NCBI RefSeq assembly: GCF_000425545.1 | Contig: NZ_AUDQ01000004.1 | Coordinates: forward strand, 145,854-209,853 | DNA length: 64,000 nucleotides | Direction of reading: 5' to 3' | Source: Sporosarcina ureae DSM 2281 | GTDB taxonomy: Bacteria > Bacillota > Bacilli > Bacillales_A > Planococcaceae | Shown here: positions 1 through 9,981 of the stretch, one piece after another | Layout of the letters: every line of letters starts with the position of its first letter | Position numbering within the stretch: the first letter of the stretch is position 1 | Made by a program: the position numbers and the translations under genes | Notes under the pieces: generated by a model | Seen by the model: only the letters and a program-made list of their open reading frames with translations | Told to the model about the DNA's origin: nothing | The model's database searches: none

Positions 1-749
1 CTTAAATGAATATTTTCAGGATTAGGCAAGTACGTATAAGGATCTTCAGCGATTTGCTTTGATGTGTCTACAAACTGTGCCGTAGTGCCTGTCATGCCTT
101 GTTTAATCGCATCATTTAACGTTACGACAAGCTGATTTACTAATGGTTGATTCTGTGGACTCAAGTAAGGGAATGGATTGTAATAGCCCATTATATATAC
201 TTGTGCATTCGGATTCAGTTGATATATTTTATCCAATATTTTTTGCGTATTCATCCCGACTTTCATAATAGCCGCCTGTAATTCTTCCGAGTTGAATTGC
301 GGTGTACCTTTGTCATCAAACGTAAACTTTGGCAACACGTCATTTGCACCGATTGTTAACGTAATGAGATGTGCTTCTTTCACAGATTGATGAAGAGTAG
401 CTGTTTTGTCGGAATGTCCGATCCCTACGATCGGCTTCGTGACGTCCATCTCAAAATCCCTCAAGACATCATCCGTTTTATAGCCTGGGTATGAAAATCC
501 TTTATTGCTGGCCTGCAAATCTTCACTTTTAGCCAGTTCCTCCGCTAAAAAGTCTGTATAGCCTTTACCGAGTTCGTTATTTGGTGTGACACCAGCTGCT
601 AACGAATCCCCTAGCGCTAAATAATTAATAGGAGATATCCACGTAGGTGCTTTTTCAGGATCTGCAGCAGACGCTTGTAACGGCATGACTGCAATTTGAA
701 CTACTAAGGCAAATGCCATCACAACATAGCTAATCGACTTCTTGGTCAT
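1..749 (-). CDS. Secreted SGNH/GDSL-family esterase/lipase, C-terminus cut by window start
   Basis: Reading leftwards from an ATG at 749, the frame stays open to the window edge (about 249 codons), so the C-terminus is missing. The N-terminus is a signal peptide: Thr-Lys-Lys, a hydrophobic stretch, then an ASAA-type cleavage site near residue 28. The mature part has the SGNH block I motif ALGDSLAAG near residue 45, which carries the nucleophilic Ser, and a block III motif GAND near residue 135. A block V-like NPENIHL lies close to the edge. The family hydrolyses esters or lipids, here probably outside the cell or at the wall; the substrate is unknown. It has its own promoter (789-818) immediately after kynA, so it is not simply part of the kyn operon. 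Confidence 0.85.
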   Translation of the reverse strand, partial: MTKKSISYVVMAFALVVQIAVMPLQASAADPEKAPTWISPINYLALGDSLAAGVTPNNELGKGYTDFLAEELAKSEDLQASNKGFSYPGYKTDDVLRDFEMDVTKPIVGIGHSDKTATLHQSVKEAHLITLTIGANDVLPKFTFDDKGTPQFNSEELQAAIMKVGMNTQKILDKIYQLNPNAQVYIMGYYNPFPYLSPQNQPLVNQLVVTLNDAIKQGMTGTTAQFVDTSKQIAEDPYTYLPNPENIHL

Positions 750-788
750 TATACATACCACCTCTCTTTTCAGATTATTGTAAATTTA

Positions 789-818
789 ATGATAGTTGCT
801 AGCTTGCCAGTTTGTCAA
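789..818 (-). promoter_or_regulatory. Sigma-A-type promoter for the GDSL esterase
   Basis: On the minus strand TTGACA (813-818) is followed after 18 bases by TATCAT (789-794), about 40 bases before the esterase ATG. The -35 box overlaps the kynA stop codon (815-817). Seen in sequence; activity is inferred. Confidence 0.55.
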
Positions 819-1633
819 ATTTTAGTTCGGACATCCCAGAGTTCCGGAAAGAAGCGATGATCAAGTACAGATTTTAGATAGTGAACACCCGAAGAGCCAC
901 CTGTGCCTTGCTTAAAGCCGATAATACGCTCCACTGTTTTCATATGCCTAAAGCGCCATTGCTGATGACTGTCTTCGATATCGACTAGCTTTTCCGCTAA
1001 TTGATATAAATCCCAATATCGATCTACATCCCGATACACTTCAAGCCATGCAGCCGCTACACTCGGATCTCCTTTATAAGTAATTGAAAAATCACGTGTG
1101 AGTAAGTCTGCCTTGATATCAAAACCTGCACGTGCCAAAGCTTGAATGGCTACATCATAAATTCCCGGTGCCTCATACGCTTTCGCCAACCTCTTTGACA
1201 GCTCGTTATCCTTTTCATAGATTTTAATAATTTGTGGTTGTTTATAACCTAAAGCAAACTCAATCAAACGATTTTGATAGGATTGGAATCCTGAAGCCTT
1301 TCCTAAACTATCGCGAAACTCCATGTACTCGGCAGGCGTCAATGTAGCCAAGACATCCCATGCCTGAATAATCTGAGTCTGAACCTTTGAGACGCGAGCT
1401 AACATTTTGAACGCTTCGGGCAATTCACCTTGCTGAATCAATTCGATCGCTGTTTCTAGCTCATGTAAAATCAGCTTCATCCATAGTTCATTTACTTGAT
1501 GAATAATGATAAAAAGCATTTCGTCATGATGTCCCGATAGACGCTTCTGGCTCGATAGTACCTGATCTAAATGCAAATACTCGCTGTACGTCATCGAATC
1601 CCTAAAATCGGTATGAATCCCTTTTTCCTTCAT
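815..1633 (-). CDS. kynA: Tryptophan 2,3-dioxygenase
   Basis: 272 residues, the normal size for bacterial heme-dependent tryptophan 2,3-dioxygenase, which oxidises L-tryptophan to N-formylkynurenine in the cytoplasm. Family features visible: the N-terminal block with [20 protein letters not shown] (the HH/HQ residues line the active site), a FRDSLG block near residue 107 and a GTGGSSG motif near residue 245, a known substrate-binding loop. The heme-ligand His is expected in the [12 protein letters not shown] segment. Third gene of the kynU-kynB-kynA operon, overlapping kynB by 4 bases (coupled translation). It catalyses the first step of the pathway even though it is last in the operon. Confidence 0.96.
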   Translation of the reverse strand: MKEKGIHTDFRDSMTYSEYLHLDQVLSSQKRLSGHHDEMLFIIIHQVNELWMKLILHELETAIELIQQGELPEAFKMLARVSKVQTQIIQAWDVLATLTPAEYMEFRDSLGKASGFQSYQNRLIEFALGYKQPQIIKIYEKDNELSKRLAKAYEAPGIYDVAIQALARAGFDIKADLLTRDFSITYKGDPSVAAAWLEVYRDVDRYWDLYQLAEKLVDIEDSHQQWRFRHMKTVERIIGFKQGTGGSSGVHYLKSVLDHRFFPELWDVRTKI

Positions 1634-2262
1634 GACTGTAACCTCCTGACGACTGCACGGACAGGACTTCCATCCGCATCTTCCAATGCTAAAGGCAATG
1701 CAATCAACTCATAATTCCCCACTTCCAATGAATGTAATACTAAATTCTCGATGATAATCACATCATTGCGATATAACGAATGATGACCAAGTAGATCTTT
1801 GCTAGTCTCCGAATCAACGGATGGTGTATCTACGCCGATTAGGCGTACACCTCGCTCCTTCAACAGTGGCCCGACATCTTCCCCAATGACAGTGAAGTTC
1901 TCAGGAAATTTCGTTGGAGTTGGGTGACTTCCCGTTTTCACTAAAAGTCGTTCTGCACCGTCGAAATCAAATGCTTCCAAATCTGCCCGTGTCACACAGC
2001 TAACTCCTGTCACGTCTACTAAACAAGCTTTGCCTATATACAAATCCACTGGTAAATCCAAGATTTTTAATCCACCATCATCATAATGAAAAGGGGCATC
2101 CGTATGTGTGCCGATATGCGTACTCATCGTTAATTTACCTATGTTTACCGAACCGGACTGCTCTTTCGATACGGCTACTTCATAGGCAAACGGTGTATCC
2201 CCAGGCCACTCCGCAATACGCTGATTCAATGGTTGTGTAATATCGATCCATTGTTTCGTCAT
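1630..2262 (-). CDS. kynB: Kynurenine formamidase (arylformamidase)
   Basis: 210 residues, cyclase-family (KynB-type) metal-dependent hydrolase that removes formate from N-formylkynurenine to give kynurenine. The signature [12 protein letters not shown], near residues 50-61, holds the metal-binding His and Asp residues; a further conserved GVDTPSVDS block follows. It starts within the last codons of kynU and ends within the first codons of kynA (4-base overlaps on both sides), so the three proteins are made in a coupled way. Together they run tryptophan to anthranilate plus alanine. Confidence 0.95.
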   Translation of the reverse strand: MTKQWIDITQPLNQRIAEWPGDTPFAYEVAVSKEQSGSVNIGKLTMSTHIGTHTDAPFHYDDGGLKILDLPVDLYIGKACLVDVTGVSCVTRADLEAFDFDGAERLLVKTGSHPTPTKFPENFTVIGEDVGPLLKERGVRLIGVDTPSVDSETSKDLLGHHSLYRNDVIIIENLVLHSLEVGNYELIALPLALEDADGSPVRAVVRRLQS

Positions 2263-3530
2263 GCCACCACCCCGCGTTCATTCGAAAATTGTTTATAAAC
2301 ATCTTCTTGCATAATCTTTTTGAGAATTTGTACCGTTTGCCAGACGTCTTCAAATGAATTATACAGTGCAACAGGTGCTAAACGAATACCGTCAGGCGCA
2401 CGGAAGTCCGGAACGACACCTTGTGCTTTCAATGCTTGACATATTCTTGCGGCTTCCTTGTGCTGCAGTAATAAGTGGCCCCCACGTGAATCGTCCAGCG
2501 GGTTCCCGATACCAAATGAATACTCACCCAATTCATTATCTATACAACTCAACATAAAGCTTGTGAGTTTCAATGACTTCTCACGGATTCTCTCCATTCC
2601 AAGTTCCTCGAACATTTCGAGTGAACCGAGTAGCGGAGCCAGGCTCAATATATGCGGCGTGCCGATTTGGTATGCGCCTGCATCTGTTGCAGCTGTCATC
2701 GTATGATTCATATCAAATTGCTTGGTTTTATCAGAGCCAAACCATCCTGCAAGACCTGCCTTTTTACCGAAATGTCGTTCATTGACGAATAAACCACCAA
2801 CGGAACCAGGTCCGCCATTCAAGTGTTTATATGTACACCAAAAAGCGAAATCTACGTCCCATTCATGAAGTGCATGTGGTACGGATCCAACCGAATGTGA
2901 TAAATCGAATCCAATTATGATATCTCTTTCTTTTGCGGCTTGCGTAAGCGTTTTCATGTCTAGCACCTGACCACTGCGATATAGAACTGACGGCAGTACA
3001 ATTAACGCGACGTCTTCCGTCATTGCCTCAATGATTCGCTTTTCATCAAGCGTAAGTCCATCTTCACTTTTCACACGTATCAGATGCTCTTCCGGATCAA
3101 GCCCCTGTACACGAATCTGACTTTGCAACGCATATATATCTGACGGGAAATTCAATTCATCCGCTAGTAATTTCGTTCGTTTTCCCAAAGGTCGATAAAA
3201 TGTGGAAACCATTTGATGTAAATTGGTCGTAGTAGAACCTGTTGCAATCACTTCAGATTTCTTCCCGCCAACTAATGGTGCCATTCTATCCCCTATTTGT
3301 TCTGCCATGTAATACCACGGATGCATTCCTTCCGTCCAGCCATCGATTGCAAGTGTTTTCCATGTGTCTACCAGTTCGAATAACTTCGTTTCTGCACGCT
3401 TCGATAATAATCCAAGTGAATTTCCATCCATATAGATTTTCTCTAGCGGTAAATAAAATTCCTCTCTGTAAGGCGCAAATGAATCTTGCTGATCTAGTAC
3501 TTTTGCAAACTCTAGTGTATTGGAGCTCAT
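2259..3530 (-). CDS. kynU: Kynureninase
   Basis: 423 residues from the ATG at 3530. That start is chosen because GGAG lies 7 bases upstream; an in-frame ATG at 3536 is too close to the same site. PLP-dependent kynureninase cleaves kynurenine to anthranilate and alanine. Visible motifs: [10 protein letters not shown] near the start, the [11 protein letters not shown] phosphate-binding segment near residue 97, [14 protein letters not shown], and YKHLNGGPG with the Schiff-base Lys near residue 227. First gene of kynUBA. No 3-hydroxyanthranilate genes follow, so the operon ends at anthranilate, which could be exported, recycled to tryptophan, or used for signalling. The fate is not shown by the sequence. 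Confidence 0.96.
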   Translation of the reverse strand: MSSNTLEFAKVLDQQDSFAPYREEFYLPLEKIYMDGNSLGLLSKRAETKLFELVDTWKTLAIDGWTEGMHPWYYMAEQIGDRMAPLVGGKKSEVIATGSTTTNLHQMVSTFYRPLGKRTKLLADELNFPSDIYALQSQIRVQGLDPEEHLIRVKSEDGLTLDEKRIIEAMTEDVALIVLPSVLYRSGQVLDMKTLTQAAKERDIIIGFDLSHSVGSVPHALHEWDVDFAFWCTYKHLNGGPGSVGGLFVNERHFGKKAGLAGWFGSDKTKQFDMNHTMTAATDAGAYQIGTPHILSLAPLLGSLEMFEELGMERIREKSLKLTSFMLSCIDNELGEYSFGIGNPLDDSRGGHLLLQHKEAARICQALKAQGVVPDFRAPDGIRLAPVALYNSFEDVWQTVQILKKIMQEDVYKQFSNERGVVA

Positions 3531-3558
3531 ATACATTCTCCTTTCTATCTGTACATAA

Positions 3559-3575
3559 ATAATACCATATTGGCA
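3559..3575 (-). promoter_or_regulatory. Possible extended -10 element and palindrome before kynU
   Basis: Upstream of kynU the minus strand has TGGTATTAT, which fits an extended -10 (TGn plus TATTAT) but lacks a clear -35. It overlaps the imperfect palindrome TACCATATTGGCA (3563-3575), which could be an operator for the kyn operon. Weak evidence. Confidence 0.28.
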
Positions 3576-3653
3576 TTCAATATCGTCTGAATAATGGCAT
3601 AACACGTCTCGATAATCTATGCTAGACTTTACAAAAAAGGAGGTTGCACCACT

Positions 3654-3968
3654 ATGGAAAAATTTACAGAACAAGCCGTGGCAATCATTCAAGCCATTCC
3701 TCCAGGTCGTGTGATGACCTATGGACAAGTAGCTGCGGAAGCAGGAAATCCTCGCGGCGCAAGACAAATTTCACGTATTTTACATTCGATGAGTGCTAAA
3801 TATGAATTGCCTTGGCATCGTATCATCAATGCACAAGGTGGAATCTCGACTCCGGAAAACGCAGAAGGTAACGGCGAGACACAACGTGAGCGATTGCTCG
3901 CGGAAGGTGTTCAATTCAACGCAAACGACCGTGTCTCACTCGATACATATCGTTGGCATCCGGACTGA
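3654..3968 (+). CDS. Alkyltransferase-like protein (MGMT family, ATL)
   Basis: 104 residues with the fold of the C-terminal domain of O6-alkylguanine-DNA alkyltransferase: the helix-turn-helix stretch [14 protein letters not shown] with [13 protein letters not shown]. The active-site PCHR motif reads PWHRIIN, with Trp in place of the alkyl-accepting Cys. This is the hallmark of ATL proteins, which bind alkylated guanine without repairing it and hand the lesion to nucleotide excision repair. An AAAAAGGAGG site lies just upstream of the ATG. Divergent from kynUBA, with a 21-bp repeat array directly after it. Confidence 0.88.
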   Translation: MEKFTEQAVAIIQAIPPGRVMTYGQVAAEAGNPRGARQISRILHSMSAKYELPWHRIINAQGGISTPENAEGNGETQRERLLAEGVQFNANDRVSLDTYRWHPD

Positions 3969-4000
3969 ATGGGAAGTATGTAGTTTGGGTTGTTGAGATT

Positions 4001-4262
4001 GAGCGGTTACGACGTCGCTATGAGCGGTTGAGCCAGGTGTTTGAGCGCTCATAGAGATTGTTAGAGCGGTTGTGAGGTTGCTTTGAGCGGTTAAAGACGA
4101 ACTATGAGCGCTTGAGCAAGCTGTTTGAGCGCTCACGGAGATTGTTAGAGCGGTTGTGAGGTTGCTTTGAGCGGATAAGGACGAACTATGAGCGCTTAAG
4201 CAAGATGATTGAGCGCTTACGGAGAGTGTTAGAGCGGTTGCTCGGTTGCTTTGAGCGGTTAA
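4001..4262. repeat. Array of 13 GAGCG motifs at exact 21-bp spacing
   Basis: GAGCG begins at 4001, 4022, 4043, 4064, 4085, 4106, 4127, 4148, 4169, 4190, 4211, 4232 and 4253, every step exactly 21 bases. Most units extend to GAGCGGTT or GAGCGCT(T/C). Flanking bases repeat at 84 bases (four units): the block around GTTAGAGCGGTTG recurs at 4064, 4148 and 4232. The array lies between the 3' ends of two convergent genes. Function unknown. A second array of the same type is at 33953-34087. Confidence 0.9.
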
Positions 4263-4328
4263 GCATGAACTATGTCACTTATACAAATTAATGAGCGAAA
4301 ACGCTAATTTCCACTTATATCAACACAG

Positions 4329-4362
4329 AAAAACGCTTGGCATCTTATGTGCCAAGCGTTTT
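4329..4362. terminator. Bidirectional intrinsic terminator between ATL and tcyC
   Basis: Perfect hairpin AAAACGCTTGGCA / TGCCAAGCGTTTT with A and T runs on both sides, just after the minus-strand ABC operon and downstream of the repeat array on the plus strand. Confidence 0.85.
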
Positions 4363-4368
4363 GTCTAT

Positions 4369-5106
4369 CTATACTTGTAATAAACTCAAAAATTTCTTAG
4401 TTCGCTCATGCTTTGGATGGTTGAAGATCTCAGCTGGTGCACCGCGTTCTACAATGACACCATCATCTATAAAGATTACCTCATCGGCCACTTCCTTAGC
4501 GAACCTCATTTCATGTGTTACGACAGCCATCGTCATCCCTTCATGTGCTAAGTCCTTCATGACTCGAAGTACTTCACCGACAAGTTCAGGGTCGAGAGCG
4601 GATGTCGGCTCATCAAACAACATGACTTTCGGATCCATCGCAAGTGCTCGTGCAATTGCAACACGCTGTTGCTGACCGCCTGAAAGTTGGAAGGGATGCT
4701 TGTCCTTATGATCAGCCAATCCTACTTTATCTAGTAGCAGTTCAGCCTTCTTCACGGCTTCTTTATGCGATAGCCCTTTGACTGTAGTGAGTCCTTCCGT
4801 CACATTACCTGTCGTTGTCAGGTGCGGAAACAGGTTATAGCTCTGAAATACCATTCCTGTCAAACGACGAAATGCACTGATAGATTTTTTCGAGACCGAT
4901 GTATTAAAGTCTAGCTTCTGTCCATCTATAGACAGCACGCCACCATTCGGTGTTTCGAGCACATTCAGACAACGTAACAACGTAGATTTACCAGAACCTG
5001 AAGGACCGATAATCACGACCACTTTTCCCTGCTCGATTTCCAAGTCTACATTTTTTATTACTTCTTGCGATCCGAAAGACTTTTTCAGTCCTTGTATAGA
5101 AATCAT
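4369..5106 (-). CDS. tcyC: Polar amino acid (probably cystine) ABC transporter ATP-binding protein
   Basis: 245 residues, ABC ATPase of the GlnQ/HisP/TcyC class. Walker [10 protein letters not shown] near residue 34, Q-loop [10 protein letters not shown], signature LSGGQQQR near residue 142, Walker [13 protein letters not shown] near 163 and the switch His in VTHE. It energises uptake through the permease whose stop overlaps its start by 4 bases. Last gene of a tcyA-tcyB-tcyC-like operon and followed by a strong terminator. Assignment to cystine rests on resemblance of the whole set to Bacillus TcyABC; another polar amino acid is possible. Confidence 0.78.
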   Translation of the reverse strand: MISIQGLKKSFGSQEVIKNVDLEIEQGKVVVIIGPSGSGKSTLLRCLNVLETPNGGVLSIDGQKLDFNTSVSKKSISAFRRLTGMVFQSYNLFPHLTTTGNVTEGLTTVKGLSHKEAVKKAELLLDKVGLADHKDKHPFQLSGGQQQRVAIARALAMDPKVMLFDEPTSALDPELVGEVLRVMKDLAHEGMTMAVVTHEMRFAKEVADEVIFIDDGVIVERGAPAEIFNHPKHERTKKFLSLLQV

Positions 5107-5819
5107 GATAATCCCCCTGACTTACCGACAACTCGATCCAGGCGTATTTCAATTCTACCTTGGATGATCGACAAGATGAAACAAATTACCCAATATACTA
5201 GAGCCGCCATAATATAGACGAATAAAAACTCATAGTTCATAGAGGCAATTTCTTGCGCCCGCCTAAATGTCTCAGCTACTAAAATAGTAGCTGCAAGCGA
5301 CGTATCTTTCACCAGTCCAATAAAGGAATTCGAAAGCGGTGGTACGGAAACTCTAGCAGCTTGCGGCAAAACAATCTTCCGCAATGCCTGCAAGTAATTC
5401 ATACCGATAGAATATGCTGCTTCCCACTGTCCTTTAGGAATGGACAGTATAGCTGCTCGAATGATTTCCGAGGCATAGGCACCGACATTCAATGAAAAGC
5501 CTATGATGGCCGACGGGAAGGGATCAATGGTGATGCCAATTGTCGGCAACCCGTAGAATATGATAAATAATTGTACAAGCAAAGGCGTTCCTCGGATAAT
5601 TGATACATACACCCGCGCTATTGCTCGCAATAATTTATTAGATGAAATTCTCGCTAATGCCGTAAAGATTGCAATGATCAATCCAATACTAAATGCGATG
5701 ATTGCCAAGGGGATGGTATACTTAATAGCCCCTTCAATCAATGGCCCGATAGATGTTGATGCGATTTCTTGGAATCTTTGTATACGTTCGGGACTTAGTG
5801 CAATCGTATTAAGATACAT
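5103..5819 (-). CDS. tcyB: Polar amino acid (probably cystine) ABC transporter permease
   Basis: 238 residues, HisM/TcyB-type membrane subunit with about five transmembrane helices. The EAA loop [15 protein letters not shown] near residue 130, contacts the ATPase; the [16 protein letters not shown] segment, here [10 protein letters not shown], is a family hallmark near residue 92. It overlaps the binding-protein gene by 11 bases and the ATPase gene by 4, indicating one tightly packed transcript. Confidence 0.8.
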   Translation of the reverse strand: MYLNTIALSPERIQRFQEIASTSIGPLIEGAIKYTIPLAIIAFSIGLIIAIFTALARISSNKLLRAIARVYVSIIRGTPLLVQLFIIFYGLPTIGITIDPFPSAIIGFSLNVGAYASEIIRAAILSIPKGQWEAAYSIGMNYLQALRKIVLPQAARVSVPPLSNSFIGLVKDTSLAATILVAETFRRAQEIASMNYEFLFVYIMAALVYWVICFILSIIQGRIEIRLDRVVGKSGGLS

Positions 5820-6630
5820 CTTCGCCGAACCATTTTTCGGAGATCGTCTTCAATGTACCATCTTCACGCATCGCATCCAACGCTTTGTTTACTTCTTCTA
5901 TTAAGTCTTCATTGCCTTGTCTGAATAAAAAGGCGCTCTCTGATTGATTCTCTTCAGAGATTTCTTCTTCCTCAACAACTTTAATCGGCGCATCAGGTTT
6001 TTGTTTTAAGTAATCAAGTGCAGAAAGTTTATCATTATACGTGCCATCTACTCGTTTTGAAACGACTAAGTCGACTCCTTGGTTGAATCCGTCGATTTTG
6101 ATGATTTCCGCACCATTAGCTTTTGCTAGTTCGCCATAGTTACTTGTCAATGTCTGCGCAGCTTTCTTTCCTTCCATTCCATCAAACGCAATATCCGCGT
6201 CTTCACGAACGACCAAGACAGAGTTCGAGTGCGTATAGGCTTGAGAGAATTCATACTTTGCTTTGCGCTCTTCATTTACACCAACTTGATTGGCAATCAT
6301 GTCAAATCGTTTCGCATCTAAACCTGCAAAAACAGCATCCCACTGTGTTTCAAAAAACTTTGCTTCCACGCCTAAACGTTTCGCAACTTCTTGTGTAACT
6401 TCCACATCATAGCCTGTGAGCTTTCCAGATTCATCGTGAAAAGAGAAAGGTGCGTATGTTCCTTCCGTTCCTACATTGAGCACACCGTTTGCGAGAACTT
6501 CTTCTAGCAGACCGTCTTGCTCTGCCGGTTTTTCAGCGGAATCATTGGGCTTACTTTCTTCTTTACCACCACATGCTACCAAAACAGCAGCCAATAAAAC
6601 GATCATAAATGGTAGAAGTACTTTCTTCAT
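5809..6630 (-). CDS. tcyA: Polar amino acid (probably cystine) ABC transporter binding lipoprotein
   Basis: 273 residues, family 3 solute-binding protein. The N-terminus is a lipoprotein signal with lipobox LVAC at residues 17-20. The mature protein has the family opening [25 protein letters not shown] and the DMIANQVGV hinge block, similar to TcyA of Bacillus. It captures the amino acid outside the membrane for TcyBC. First gene of the operon, with a near-consensus promoter at 6672-6700. Confidence 0.8.
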   Translation of the reverse strand: MKKVLLPFMIVLLAAVLVACGGKEESKPNDSAEKPAEQDGLLEEVLANGVLNVGTEGTYAPFSFHDESGKLTGYDVEVTQEVAKRLGVEAKFFETQWDAVFAGLDAKRFDMIANQVGVNEERKAKYEFSQAYTHSNSVLVVREDADIAFDGMEGKKAAQTLTSNYGELAKANGAEIIKIDGFNQGVDLVVSKRVDGTYNDKLSALDYLKQKPDAPIKVVEEEEISEENQSESAFLFRQGNEDLIEEVNKALDAMREDGTLKTISEKWFGEDVS

Positions 6631-6671
6631 CTATAAAACCCCACTATTCTTATAAGTATTTGTTGTTTAGA

Positions 6672-6700
6672 ATCATAAAAGATTGAGTAGACTCTGTCAA
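6672..6700 (-). promoter_or_regulatory. Near-consensus sigma-A promoter of the tcyABC-like operon
   Basis: Minus strand TTGACA (6695-6700), 17-base spacer, TATGAT (6672-6677), about 40 bases before the binding-protein ATG. No T-box or S-box leader fits in the short 5' region. Confidence 0.75.
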
Positions 6701-6865
6701 CATGTAAAGCTTGCATCATACGTTATTACACTATACAGAATTCGTTGGCAAAACTAAATACTTCTGTCTTACGAAAGTAAAATAATAATATGATGCCTAA
6801 CACGTTTTAATTCCCTAAAGAAGGGGCATACAATCGCTATACTACTAACTTAGGGGTTGGATCAC

Positions 6866-8377
6866 ATGGATCAAGGATCTGAGAATGCACGAAGGAAATT
6901 AAATAAAACATTAAAGCCATCATGGGTGTTTGCTATCGCACTCGGCTCATCTGTCGGTTGGGGAGCGTTCATCTTACCAGGGGATTGGATTCAATCTTCC
7001 GGACCACTAGGCGCAGTCATTGGATTAGGAATTGGCGCACTCGTGATGATGATCATCGCCTCCAGTTATGGTGTAATGATCAAGAAGTTTCCGGTTTCCG
7101 GGGGCGGATTTACATACGCTTTTGTGGCGGCAGGGAAAGTATGGGCGTTTATTTGCGGCTGGTTCTTGTCACTCGGTTATATATCGATCGTCGCATTAAA
7201 TGCTTCTGCACTCACTTTATTACTGAAATTTTTAGCTCCCGGATTTATGAAACAAGGGTTTCTATATAGCGTCGCAGGATGGGACGTATACATACCTGAA
7301 ATCATCGTTGCCAGTTTGCTGATTTTAGCATTCGCATTTATTAACACGACAGGCACAAGTATTTCAGGTCAGATTCAATTTTATTTCAGCGTCTTGCTTG
7401 TTGCCGGTGTCATAGTACTCGGTATCTTCACATTCGCTGGAGCCGAACAACCGCTTGCCAATTTGCAGCCATTGTTCAAAGGGAATCAGTCAATTATTAC
7501 TTCTATACTTGTAGTATTGGCAATTGCACCATGGGCATACGTCGGATTCGATAATGTGCCGCAAGCTGCAGAAGAATTCAACTTTTCCCCTCGTAAAGCA
7601 ACTATGCTAATTGTAGCTTCTCTTTTCACATCTTTCGTAATCTATGCGATCATGATTGGCCTGACTAGCTGGACATACCCTGCAACGGCTAACATCGGAA
7701 ACGGTGACTTATGGGCAACAGGCGAAGTTGTTCGTTCCGCACTAGGAATCGGAGGACTAGGTATTATGGCAGTAGCGATTGTCATGGGAATCTTCACTGG
7801 TTTGAACGGTTTCTTCATGTCCTCAAGTCGTCTATTATTTTCTATGGCGCGTGCACGTGCATTACCTAACTTCTTCCGTGAGATGACGGCAAACCAAACA
7901 CCTAAGTGGGGGATCTGGTTCGTGGCATTAATTACTTTGCCGACACCATGGTTTGGTCGCCAAGCATTGACATGGATCGTTGATATGTCTTCAACGGGCG
8001 TATCTGTTGCCTACTTCTTCACATGTCTCGCAGCATTTAAAGTACTAGCGTGGGGCAAAGAGGAAATAGGACGTGAAATTGCACCATTGAAAAAGTTTTT
8101 AGCATTACTGGGTATGGTTGCAAGTGGATCATTCTTAGCATTACTACTTGTGCCAAACTCTCCAGCGGCACTCACAACACCCTCTTACTTATTATTACTC
8201 GCTTGGACAGTCGTAGGTGTAATCTTCTATACGGTGATCCGCAAGCGTTACAATAGCCTGACACAAGATGAGACGGAGTATTACATATTAGGGAAATCCA
8301 TTGACTCAGAAGTGATGGATGCAGCAACTGTAGAACACGATACCGATCTTCCTGTTCCAGAAGCTACTCGTTCATAA
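6866..8377 (+). CDS. APC-superfamily amino acid permease
   Basis: 503 residues from the ATG at 6866; AGGGG stands nine bases upstream, and a TTG three codons earlier is less likely. Cytoplasmic-membrane transporter with about 12 hydrophobic helices. The first helix carries GSSVGWGAFILPGDW, the unwound substrate-binding segment of APC carriers, and helix 6 has APWAYVGFDNVPQAAEEF. The substrate cannot be read from sequence. It stands alone, divergent from tcyABC, and ends at a strong hairpin terminator. Confidence 0.85.
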   Translation: MDQGSENARRKLNKTLKPSWVFAIALGSSVGWGAFILPGDWIQSSGPLGAVIGLGIGALVMMIIASSYGVMIKKFPVSGGGFTYAFVAAGKVWAFICGWFLSLGYISIVALNASALTLLLKFLAPGFMKQGFLYSVAGWDVYIPEIIVASLLILAFAFINTTGTSISGQIQFYFSVLLVAGVIVLGIFTFAGAEQPLANLQPLFKGNQSIITSILVVLAIAPWAYVGFDNVPQAAEEFNFSPRKATMLIVASLFTSFVIYAIMIGLTSWTYPATANIGNGDLWATGEVVRSALGIGGLGIMAVAIVMGIFTGLNGFFMSSSRLLFSMARARALPNFFREMTANQTPKWGIWFVALITLPTPWFGRQALTWIVDMSSTGVSVAYFFTCLAAFKVLAWGKEEIGREIAPLKKFLALLGMVASGSFLALLLVPNSPAALTTPSYLLLLAWTVVGVIFYTVIRKRYNSLTQDETEYYILGKSIDSEVMDAATVEHDTDLPVPEATRS

Positions 8378-8390
8378 GCATACTAAATAA

Positions 8391-8429
8391 AGGACCGCCA
8401 CAAGTCTACACTTCTTGTGGCGGTCCTTT
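8391..8429 (+). terminator. Intrinsic terminator after the APC permease
   Basis: GGACCGCCACAAG and CTTGTGGCGGTCC form a long stem followed by TTTCC. Confidence 0.85.
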
Positions 8430-8442
8430 CCTTACAGTAGAA

Positions 8443-8471
8443 AAGCAGAGACCATAAAGGTCTCCGCTTTC
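8443..8471 (-). terminator. Intrinsic terminator after the DASS transporter
   Basis: On the minus strand GCGGAGACC / GGTCTCTGC pair around a short loop and are followed by TTTT; it directly follows the end of the minus-strand transporter gene. Confidence 0.7.
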
Positions 8472-8484
8472 ATTACATCTAGTC

Positions 8485-9981
8485 TTATAGAAGTCCAATC
8501 CACTGCCAGTAAGTCGCACTGAAGAGTAAGATTAACAAGTAACCAATAATCGTAAGCGGGACACCTGTCTTCAAGAAGTCTTTCACTGAGAAAGCACCGG
8601 TTCCATATGCCAACATGTTCTGCGGAGCACTGACAGGCAGCAAGAACCCGAAACTGATGACGAACTGCTGAATTAAAACAAATCCGACTTCATTGACATC
8701 AAGTGAAATCGTCGTTGCCAATGCGATAAATATCGGGATTAATGCCGAGGACAAACTCGTCGCACTCGCAAACCCGAGGTGAATTAAAATATTAAACAGT
8801 GACAGTAAAGCAATAGTTGCGAGCAACGGCATAGTATCCAAACCAATTGCGCCGAACACTTTATCAGACAGCCACTGTGCACCTGTTGTATCTAGTAATA
8901 GTGTACCCATTGAGATACCTACTGCGAAGACGACGATCGTTCCCCACGGAATCATTTGCTGAACGGTTTTCCAATCGAATACACCGATCTTTGGTGTGAG
9001 TAAAATTGCAATAGCGACAATAGTGACAGTCGTTGTATCAAATGGGTGCAGTTTTTCTTCTGTTGCCCATAAGAAGAGTAAAGTGACTGCAACGACAATC
9101 AAGCGGAGTTCGGAAGCTTTGATTTTGCCGAGTTCTTTTAATTGGCCCTGAATCAATTCCTTACCGCCTTCAACTACTTGTGTTTCGGGCTTAATAACCA
9201 ATTTCATGATGAAGAATAAAGCGATTGACATGAGAATAGACCATGGAGCTGCATACAAGAACCAAGAACTCCACGCGACGGATACACCGAATTCCTTCTC
9301 AATAAAGCCAAGGGCGACCATATTCTGTGCAGCACCCGTTTTAATACCAACATTCCAGATCGAAACGGATTGAACGGCCGTGATAACGAGCAAAGCTCCT
9401 AATCGACTGTTTGTCGGCAATCCGAATGCAGCGACCATACCAAGCAAGATCGGAACGACAGCTCCAGCACGTGCCGTTGCACTCGGTACGAAGAATGCCA
9501 AGACGATCGATACGACGATGGAACCAAAGATAATAGCTCCGGTTTTGACGCCTACTTTCGATAGAATATAAAGCGCCAACCGTTTATGTAAGTTGGTCGT
9601 CTGCATGGCGGTAGCGAGGAACAATGCTGCCGCTACTAGTGCTACTGCAGGACTTGAGAATCCGGCCAATGCCATTCTTAAGGCGTTTTTCGTTCCTAAC
9701 AATTCTTCAGGATTTTCCATGTTCGGCGCGAGGCCGAGCAGTACCGCAGCTAACCCAAGAATCATGGCTGCGCTGACAGGATACGGTACGGCTTCAGTCA
9801 CCCATAAGATCACAGCGAATGCTAAGATGGCCAGTGATCTTTGACCGACTACAGGTAGATCTGCAGGGTTGGGAAGTAAAACGATAGTTATGAGTACAGC
9901 GAATGCCAAGAGTATCCATAACCCCTTCAGATTACGTTTCTGCTTCTCTGGCTGAGGAGCAACTTCTTGTGTTGTTGTCAC
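8485..9981 (-). CDS. DASS-family sodium/anion (dicarboxylate or sulfate) symporter
   Basis: 498 residues, divalent anion:sodium symporter family (SLC13/CitT-like). More than ten hydrophobic helices follow a short charged N-terminus. Recognisable blocks are VPYPVSAAMILGLAAVLLG, the VPSATARAGAVVPILLG segment (SNT-type motif region) near residue 167 and a second repeat with GFASATSLSSALIPIFIALA near residue 405. It imports di- or tricarboxylates, or sulfate, with Na+; the substrate is undecided. Single gene with its own terminator; an AAAGGAATG site precedes the ATG. Confidence 0.82.
   Translation of the reverse strand: MTTTQEVAPQPEKQKRNLKGLWILLAFAVLITIVLLPNPADLPVVGQRSLAILAFAVILWVTEAVPYPVSAAMILGLAAVLLGLAPNMENPEELLGTKNALRMALAGFSSPAVALVAAALFLATAMQTTNLHKRLALYILSKVGVKTGAIIFGSIVVSIVLAFFVPSATARAGAVVPILLGMVAAFGLPTNSRLGALLVITAVQSVSIWNVGIKTGAAQNMVALGFIEKEFGVSVAWSSWFLYAAPWSILMSIALFFIMKLVIKPETQVVEGGKELIQGQLKELGKIKASELRLIVVAVTLLFLWATEEKLHPFDTTTVTIVAIAILLTPKIGVFDWKTVQQMIPWGTIVVFAVGISMGTLLLDTTGAQWLSDKVFGAIGLDTMPLLATIALLSLFNILIHLGFASATSLSSALIPIFIALATTISLDVNEVGFVLIQQFVISFGFLLPVSAPQNMLAYGTGAFSVKDFLKTGVPLTIIGYLLILLFSATYWQWIGLL

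Noticed and set aside
3936..4136. 66-residue minus-strand frame with repeated Ser-Ala-Gln/Ala-His-Ser units
   Set aside because: Same artefact: translation of the first 21-bp array, no ribosome site.
4001..4262. CRISPR array
   Set aside because: The period is 21 bases with only a short conserved core; there are no 25-40 base repeats with unique spacers and no cas genes.
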